In this document: one piece after another, positions 57,280-64,000 of the stretch
How positions within the stretch are numbered: the stretch's first letter is position 1
Layout: the number at the start of each line of letters is the position of its first letter
Assembly (NCBI GenBank): GCA_004794655.1
Contig: SMMW01000555.1
Coordinates: 9,811,501-9,875,500, forward strand
DNA from: Marisa cornuarietis
Taxonomy: Eukaryota; Mollusca; Gastropoda; Architaenioglossa; Ampullariidae
DNA: 64,000 bases
Direction of reading: 5' to 3'
Made by a program: the position numbers and the translations under genes
Notes under the pieces: model-generated
Seen by the model: the letters and a program-made list of their open reading frames with translations, nothing else
Databases searched by the model: none
Told to the model about the DNA's origin: nothing

Positions 57280-57960
57280 CAAGGGTGGGTAATCACGTGA
57301 AGGAAAGGATGCTGAGGAGTTGCGCCGCGTTCTATGCCCAGGGCGTCGGAGGCCGAGGGGAAATTGCGTGTAATTTGAAAGCGAAGGAGAGCAAATTTTC
57401 CCCTTGTGAAGAAATTTCCCCGCAAGTCGATCGAACGCCTTAATGAAAGACCTAAAGGATATTGTTATTTGCTTAGTTGACGGCAAATATTTGTGCGAAA
57501 GCTTATTAATATTGTTAGGGCCTATTTTGGGGCCAATAACGTCGCTTCTTAAACAGAAAATAGCCCGCTTAGATACTGATTAGAGCTATTTGAATGCAAA
57601 TATTGGCAATTTAGCGGGACATTAGGCCGTAATCTAATGTGAGCAATCGCATTGGAGGCAAGAAGCGCGGGGCGCGGGACCGGTTTCCCCTCTGGTGCCC
57701 ACTCCAAACCTAATACAGCTCCTCGGCAGTCTGCCGTGGGCCAGAACCTAGTGAGGCGGCATCGTCTTTTCAATTTAAACGTCACGATATTAAATTTGCT
57801 ATATTCACACTACATCTGTGATTAGCGCTAGCCTGTTAAAGTTACGGACAGGCGATCGAGCGAGACAGGGGGAGACTACTTCTAAGTTAAGGGGGAGGGA
57901 AAAGCCCCACGGGCCATATATGGCGCGGTCTCTTTTGCGTGCGAGTGTGCTTCATCTCCT
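57280..57960. promoter_or_regulatory. Enhancer- or promoter-like block with octamer and CArG sites
   Basis: This repeat-poor stretch contains a perfect POU octamer ATGCAAAT (57594-57601), nearby CCAATAACG and TATTGGC, several TTAAT/TAATCT cores, and a perfect palindromic CArG box CCATATATGG (57914-57923) inside a GC-rich context. No coding frame was found on either strand. It could be a distal enhancer of Rx or the promoter of an unrecognised transcript. Confidence 0.35.
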
Positions 57961-60879
57961 GCCTCTTCATCTCTGACGCCAGTGAACGGGAAAGGGGAGG
58001 ACAACTCGGTCCTGCTAAGTAAGGTGTGAAATGCATTTTGTGGGCATCGACTGGCGCGGAGGGTTGGACTTGATTGAAGTGGGATGGTTTAGGACGGGTT
58101 CAGGGGTCAGGCTTGTCTCGGTTTTTATGGAAGACTAACATTTGATGATAATAGCGGTAACGCAGAGTGAAGACTTCAACAACTACACTAAGTAGGACTC
58201 TGCACGAAATTTTCTCGAAAAACAGATTTTCTTGGAAAAGGAGAGCTAAATTTGCCTTTCTATTGCGCTCTTAGCGGTATCATGATGTCAATGTGTTTGG
58301 GGCATTTTCCGAGTTTGTGCTGTTGAATGTTTTTATGTCACGCTGTTCTGCAATGCTGTACTTTACCATTCTACATTACTGCAACTGAAAGTAATGGTAA
58401 AAGGTAAATGTTCCACTGCCCAGCATCTCTAGGTGCAGTGAACAGTTGTAAGATCATGACATATGATATGACCAACAACCGCTGAGACTTTAGATGCAGT
58501 GTGGACAGCACCCCTTCCCAAAGACCTGAAAAAGTTAAAACACCATAGAGACACTACTGCGGGAGATTGCGTCAACGACACCATCATTGTAATTCTATAG
58601 TTCTTTAGTATTCCAGTCACAGGGGCTTAAGAATATCGTAAAATAAAGCTGAGGAATAACTGTACTTAAAAAGAACTCTAGGAAAGTGTTTACCCATTTG
58701 TCCATGCGATTGTTCTCTTGCACCGTGTAATACTTTCTTTTACACGCCGTCAAATCAAGTTAAATATGTCAAACGACTGTTAACAGAGTTTTTTCATCGA
58801 GATGACAAAGTGACTAATTGGCTGTGATTTTTTTTCTCCTTTTTGTGGCGATGGGGGAATAGATGGACTAGGTGGATGGGAATGGGCATGTAAGGTACAA
58901 CGTTACAGCTTCTATAAACAAGATATATCGGCTGTGATATTATAAAAACTATACATCAGTATAGAAGCTGGGTGCACATTTCCCACAAAACCTATGATAA
59001 TCATCAATTATATAAGATAGGAAGGTTATTCCTGTTATCTGAGTTCTTACTACGCAGGTAACAGTAGAGTTTTGTGTCTCCATTTTACCATGATCTTATT
59101 CAGTTTTGTATTTATTTATATATATGTATCCATAATTTTTTTTTTGCATGTTCATTTTAATTGTCGAAGATATAATGATGCCTGGATATTTTTATTATCT
59201 AATTTATATTTTAAAATATAATACTTTGCTTCCAGCATGATGGTGTTCAATACATTGTCAGACTGGAAGTACATATCATTACTAAATAATACAAAAATTA
59301 ACATTTAACACAACCTTATCTTTGATGTGTGTGTATCGTGTACTGGTATGTGTTTCACGATGGCAAGAATGTGTGTATGGCTAAGCTCCTTCAAATATCT
59401 TGTTTAAATGCGACAGTTAACAAATATTTGTGAAAGCTGTTTGTTATGAGCAGCCGGGGTCTTTCTGAAAGGAAGATGCGATAAAGAAAGGGAAAGTTTT
59501 CTTCCAAAAGGTTTAAAGTCTAGAACATCATGCTCTATTCATGTAACGATGTGACTTCGTCTCTACATAGAAGTTCAATCGTGCTGAAATGCAGAAGAGG
59601 GGGTTGTCATTGTCAATAGACAGTACTTACGATAAAATATTGTTTTTACCCTGTGTGCTGTTCTTTCACAATACATAGTTGTTCCAGCTTTCGATACAGA
59701 ACTGTCGAACATTAGAACAGGCGACTTCAATCAAACAACAAACCTTTTAATTATCCTGTCAAATCACAGTTCTCACTTTAAAAAAAACTTTTTTGAAAAG
59801 TGCTTAGGGTTGACATCATATTTGTAGCGTCACTAAAAATATCCCGAATCGAAATGCCTGTAAGAGAAGCAAAGTAAGTGGATCACTGTGTCTAAATGCC
59901 TGTATGTTGTAGTCGGAGCCTGTCTCTCGCTTTTCATGGTGTACTACCTTCCCTGATAAATCAGGCAGCCATAGCTGTTAGATACTCGCAGGGAATGTTT
60001 TCCAGGTACAAGCTCAGGCGAGCTTCGAACAGTCGGCCCTTTGTTTCTAAGTCCGGCACATGAACCCCGCATATTAAGAAGCCGTATCTGCAAGCCTGCT
60101 TTTGCCATCATAATGCAATCCTTGAGATTTTTATTTATCTCTAATTCCCAAATAAAAAGTGGAACGGTGCTATTTGTTCAAGGACTGAGAATTATTATCT
60201 TTCGATGAACTAAACCCAGTCGCTCGACAGCAATTTCGCACTCTGACTGGTCTTTAAAGACAAGACGAGGACTAAAGAGAAAGAGATAGGGGGGCAGTGG
60301 GAAAGATCGGCGAAGATGCCAAGCGTGAACCGTGATGAGGGTTGGACCGGGGACATGGCGGTGGTGGAATGGGAAAAGTCACTCCGAAGAGGGCAGAGCC
60401 TGCGCCAGCCTGTCATTGGCTCGTTAGGCTCATTGAGCCGATTCAATTCTCTCATTTCACAATATTTATCCTCAGATTTGACAAATTGGGTCGGAGAAAG
60501 GACCTTGTGGACAGACTCGGGATGGGAGAGTTTTCTTGATTACGCAGCCATTCTTCTAGCTCTTTAAATTGCCTCGCGCCACGAAATCCAGGAGTTTCTT
60601 CTCTTACGATTACGCCCGTCTGCTCATAACTCGATAACCACAACGTTTACCTCCCTTCTTTTCTCCGTTATCTCCCCCTCCTTACACCCATTTTAACACC
60701 CCCACTCTCTCCCTCTTGCTCACGCACACACAGCTCAATCATGGCTGCTCTGCCATTGGTGCTGCCAGTGTGATCATGCCGGGGCCCCGAATCGCCCCTC
60801 TTCTCGCCAGCACAGAGAACCCTTCATTTGCAGCCATACAAGAAGTCCCGTGCGGTGCTCGCTCTTGGCATAAACGCGA

Positions 60880-61060
60880 TTACCTCCCTTTTCGCAAGCT
60901 TTTTCATTAACTGGCCATTATATTGTAAACGAAGGGAAAATTGTAGCAAGGCGAGAGTGAGGCAAATTATGGAGACTTTGTGCCCTGATGAGGATCGAAG
61001 GGAAAATTATCGGGGTCGCCGAGCGTGAAATGATCTGTCCAACCACAGCTGTCCCTCGTA
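60880..61060. promoter_or_regulatory. Repeat-poor block with a duplicated motif
   Basis: CGAAGGGAAAATT occurs twice (about 60930 and 61006) in a conserved-looking AT/GC-mixed stretch, with GAGCGTGAAATGATC nearby. Possible regulatory DNA; no gene seen. Confidence 0.2.
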
Positions 61061-61457
61061 GGTCATTGCTGCCACTTGCCCGGATATAGAGAAACAGGCT
61101 TGACTTTTGAAGAACACACCAGAGAGGCATGGAAGAAAGAAAGAAGAAAAGAAGGAGAAAAAGAGAGAGCTATTACTGCTTTGCGATCCGAACTGTCACT
61201 AATTACATGTATTATTTGGATTTATAGTTCGACTTCTTTTCTTTACACAGTATTAATGCTACCCCCCATAACGATGACGTGGACATTTTTCTCTCTAAAG
61301 CTGTGTCTTGCATTCCGTCTGTTTGTGCAATAACGCTTTCTTTCTTTCTTTCTTTAGGATGTTCACTTTGTACTCATTTCTTTCCTTTTTTTCCCTGGGT
61401 TGAATATATGCTAAAAATTTGTATGAGATTATTCAACACCCTATGTTTTCATAATGT

Positions 61458-61537
<80 letters not shown>
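61458..61537. repeat. (TTTC)n microsatellite
   Basis: About twenty TTTC units. Confidence 0.97.
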
Positions 61538-62499
61538 ATTCATTTATTCCTTCTGTTTCCTTTCTTTGTATAAAAAGGTATTTAATTGTGTGAGCTTAAT
61601 TCTGCTTGTCAAATTTTATATTCACTAACGTATTTTCCTTGTATGTTTTTTACGTCCATTATGTTATGATCACTGAACTTCAAGACAAAATGGAGAAATA
61701 AAGCGACATTCGTTAGCTCTTCCGCATTAGTGCCCGGTTCCTATTCTCTCGTGTATCTTATTTTCATTGTTAATCCCTGTTTATGACATTTCTTGGTTTT
61801 TAATAATTGTTTATAATTTTAATTAATGTTTATTAAAATTCTTAATTGAAACGTTACTACAATTGTTTATCTTAGTCCTTGTTGATTTGTTTCTTTTAAT
61901 CGTTTATCACGTGTATTTTTAATACTGGCTGAATATCATTCTTTTTTAATACAGGCTATCATATTTTTAATAGTTCCTTTATATATTTTTAAAAAGTTTT
62001 AATCACTTTTTCTCATATTTCTTTACTTTTAATCTTAATTTGTAATCAAATGTCTTTGTTTCTTATCCTTATCACATTTCTCTGTTCTAAGCTATTGTTT
62101 AGGATTATTTCTTATTTTTAACCATTGTTCGTCCCGTCTTTTGTTTTACCTGCTGTTTTTATATTTCTTCGCCAATTTCTTCGTTTTTAATGAATTCTTA
62201 TCAGATTTCTTTTCCTCTTCTGTGTTGTTAGCAGGAATGGGTGATCATTTCTTTGGTGACGAAAAGACTTGAGGATTGGTGTGTGCCGGTCTTTATACAT
62301 ATCTGAACACACATGTACAAAAATACAGCTTCAATATCACAGCATAGTACTACAATACGTCTTTATTTATATTTCTGTTTACAACAGAGATGGAAAGGTT
62401 TGGAAGCTCTCATAAGTAATTATCTACAGCCACCCTCAACCGCCCACACAGTTACACTGACACTCAGCCACTTGTCAGAGGCACACTATGGTAAGTGTT

Positions 62500-62825
62500 A
62501 GGCGCTAGGGATAACGAAACTACGGTTCATTGGCCGGTCCTACTCAGGAATGTTACCGCAGTCAGCAAGGACTTGGCGAAAGCACTCTTTTTGGCAACCA
62601 GTTGTTTACACCTGCGGCCAGAGGGTAGCGGTTGAAAATGGTGCTACAGTGGGTGAAAGGGGTCTGGGATAATGCTGACAGCTTTTAACCTCGCAGTCCT
62701 GGTGTAGAGATCACCTAATGATCTTTGTGGAATGCTAGCGATCTTGCTGGCAATCTTGACCACCTTCGTCAAGAATGTTTTATCTTTGATAGAGAGAAGG
62801 TCGAACGATACAGAAACACCCGTAG
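62500..62825 (-). pseudogene. Non-LTR retrotransposon remnant, C-terminal reverse transcriptase part
   Basis: The minus strand reads FLTKVVKIASKIASIPQRSL, GDLYTRTARLKAVSIIPDPF and, after an in-frame TAG, HHFQPLPSGRRCKQLVAKKS. The pattern of D-P-x-H-P-L, then F-x-x-L-P-S-G-R-R, marks the C-terminal end of LINE ORF2 proteins. The in-frame stop and short extent show it is inactive. It belongs to a different lineage from the CR1-like copy at 41724. Confidence 0.7.
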
Positions 62826-63843
62826 TTAAATGATACTGGAAGTTAAGTGATTATATATTTTTGATATATAATGTTTTTCCAAATGAGATCGTCATTTTTC
62901 TATTGGGAAAACCCGAATTCAAACTGAATTCAAACATGAGCTGAATAGAATTGATTAGAATTATATATTATAGACCTAAGGAAAAAGGATACATAAAACA
63001 TAATCAAGGTTCTCTTTATGCCCTGTTTCAAAAATTCCATTCTCTTTGTATTGATGTATTCTTATTTGATGACATTTATTTTAATATATAATTCCTTATT
63101 TTTTCATTTTACACTCTATAATGAGAATTTTTTATTATTCAATTTGTTATCAATACCTTGAATATAAATAATAATGCCACCACATCATTAAAAAAAAAAT
63201 TAACAGTTATTATTATCAGTCGTGTTAAATTCTTCTTCAGCGTTTTTAAAATCCTGCTTTACGTTCACAGATATCTCAACATTCACTGGATGTCAGCAAG
63301 TGTTCCTATGCCTCAGTCATTTTAAAAATGTAAAAATTAACAAAATACTTGTGTGGGTATCTGTTTTTTATTTTATTTTACTTTTATTATTCTGGCTTGT
63401 TTTCATTCACTCCCAATTTAGACACTTAAATGCAAACTGTCTTATTTGTTTCTACATCGCGATAATATTTCTTGACAGACACTGATAGACTGAGAGAGAA
63501 AGTCCTGCACAAAAATCAATGGCAGTTTTCATGAACTGGAATTTTCTATAAGCAGGTTGGTCCCGTAAGTTTATTATAATTTTTTGGTATGTCTTATTAT
63601 AAAAATGTGTAATTTCATAAAAAGACAGTTCATTCATTTCAGATAAAGAGGTTAAAGAGTTACTGATTGCTTTTGTGTGGTCGAAAATCACATATTCGTC
63701 CATTTAATTGTGTTTTTGTTTTCGTTTTTTACACTTAAGGAGTGAAAACAGACCGTTTGCCTCATTGACACATAATTGTCGCTTTTCATGCTGTTTATAC
63801 AATTTTACCTTAAATCTTTTTGAGTCTTTTCCTAAACAACAAA

Positions 63844-63853
63844 TCTCTCTCTA

Positions 63854-63937
<84 letters not shown>
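63844..63937. repeat. Compound microsatellite (TC)n-(CA)n
   Basis: About 29 bp of TC followed by about 32 CA units. Confidence 0.97.
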
Positions 63938-63940
<3 letters not shown>

Positions 63941-64000
63941 ATATATACTATGCGATATACATTATTTAAAGAGATCAATTCAAATATTTATTCGTGATTA

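Larger units (their letters stand above)
54145..64000. other. Region downstream of Rx without a recognised gene
   Basis: No exon could be supported here. It holds a TG repeat (54540-54588), T- and A-rich low-complexity stretches (56400-57000, 61600-62200), two enhancer-like blocks (57280-57960, 60200-61080), a TTTC microsatellite, a LINE remnant (62500-62825) and a TC/CA microsatellite at the right end. Long-range Rx regulatory DNA is a plausible content. Confidence 0.5.

Noticed and set aside
1..64000. CRISPR arrays, operons, rRNA genes, intact tRNA genes or bacterial mobile elements
   Set aside because: The DNA is animal nuclear sequence. Tandem repeats are simple microsatellites without spacers, and only tRNA-derived SINE heads were seen.

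Overview
This is animal nuclear DNA, most likely from a mollusc (perhaps a gastropod) or another lophotrochozoan. The genes have many short exons with GT-AG introns. Their families are animal-specific: thrombospondin, an Rx-type homeobox, glutamate carboxypeptidase II. Microsatellites are very abundant, and tRNA-derived SINEs, MITE-like elements and decayed non-LTR retrotransposons are present. The phylum call is an inference; the sequence alone does not fix the species. I found no operons, CRISPR arrays, rRNA genes or intact tRNA genes.

Layout. (1) 23-1381, minus strand: the first three exons of a glutamate carboxypeptidase II-like (FOLH1/NAALAD2) type II membrane peptidase, which runs off the left edge. 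(2) 1382-9235: no convincing gene, only repeats and the probable 3' UTR of the next gene. (3) 9236-24494, minus strand: a complete thrombospondin gene. I could join 24 exons into one frame of 3,150 nt (1,049 residues): signal peptide, N-terminal domain, Pro/acidic linker, short coiled coil with a Cys-x-x-Cys, six EGF-like domains, type 3 repeats with two RGD motifs, and the C-terminal lectin-like domain. (4) 24495-29367: intergenic, with a diverged 230-bp tandem duplication and a TTAA-bounded MITE. (5) 29368-31659, plus strand: a divergent cyclin in five exons (377 residues) with its CDK-contact and hydrophobic-patch residues kept. (6) 31660-38912: intergenic, with SINE copies and a 692-bp fold-back palindrome. 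(7) 40502-53623, plus strand: an Rx/Rax paired-like homeobox gene in three coding exons (312 residues) with octapeptide, homeodomain and OAR motif. A probable 5' UTR exon lies at 38913-39075. The 10.4-kb first intron holds a decayed LINE, duplicated segments and many microsatellites. (8) 53624-64000: no gene found; it holds the Rx 3' UTR, several enhancer-like low-repeat blocks and a second, minus-strand LINE remnant.

The four genes do not form a pathway. The peptidase and thrombospondin act at the cell surface and in the matrix. The cyclin should work with a CDK. Rx is a transcription factor of eye and anterior brain development, and the single-copy blocks in and around it are candidate regulatory DNA. 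I did not find a clearly new biological system. The most unusual items are the six-EGF thrombospondin, the microsatellites sitting at its splice acceptors, the fold-back palindrome and the recurrent small transposons.
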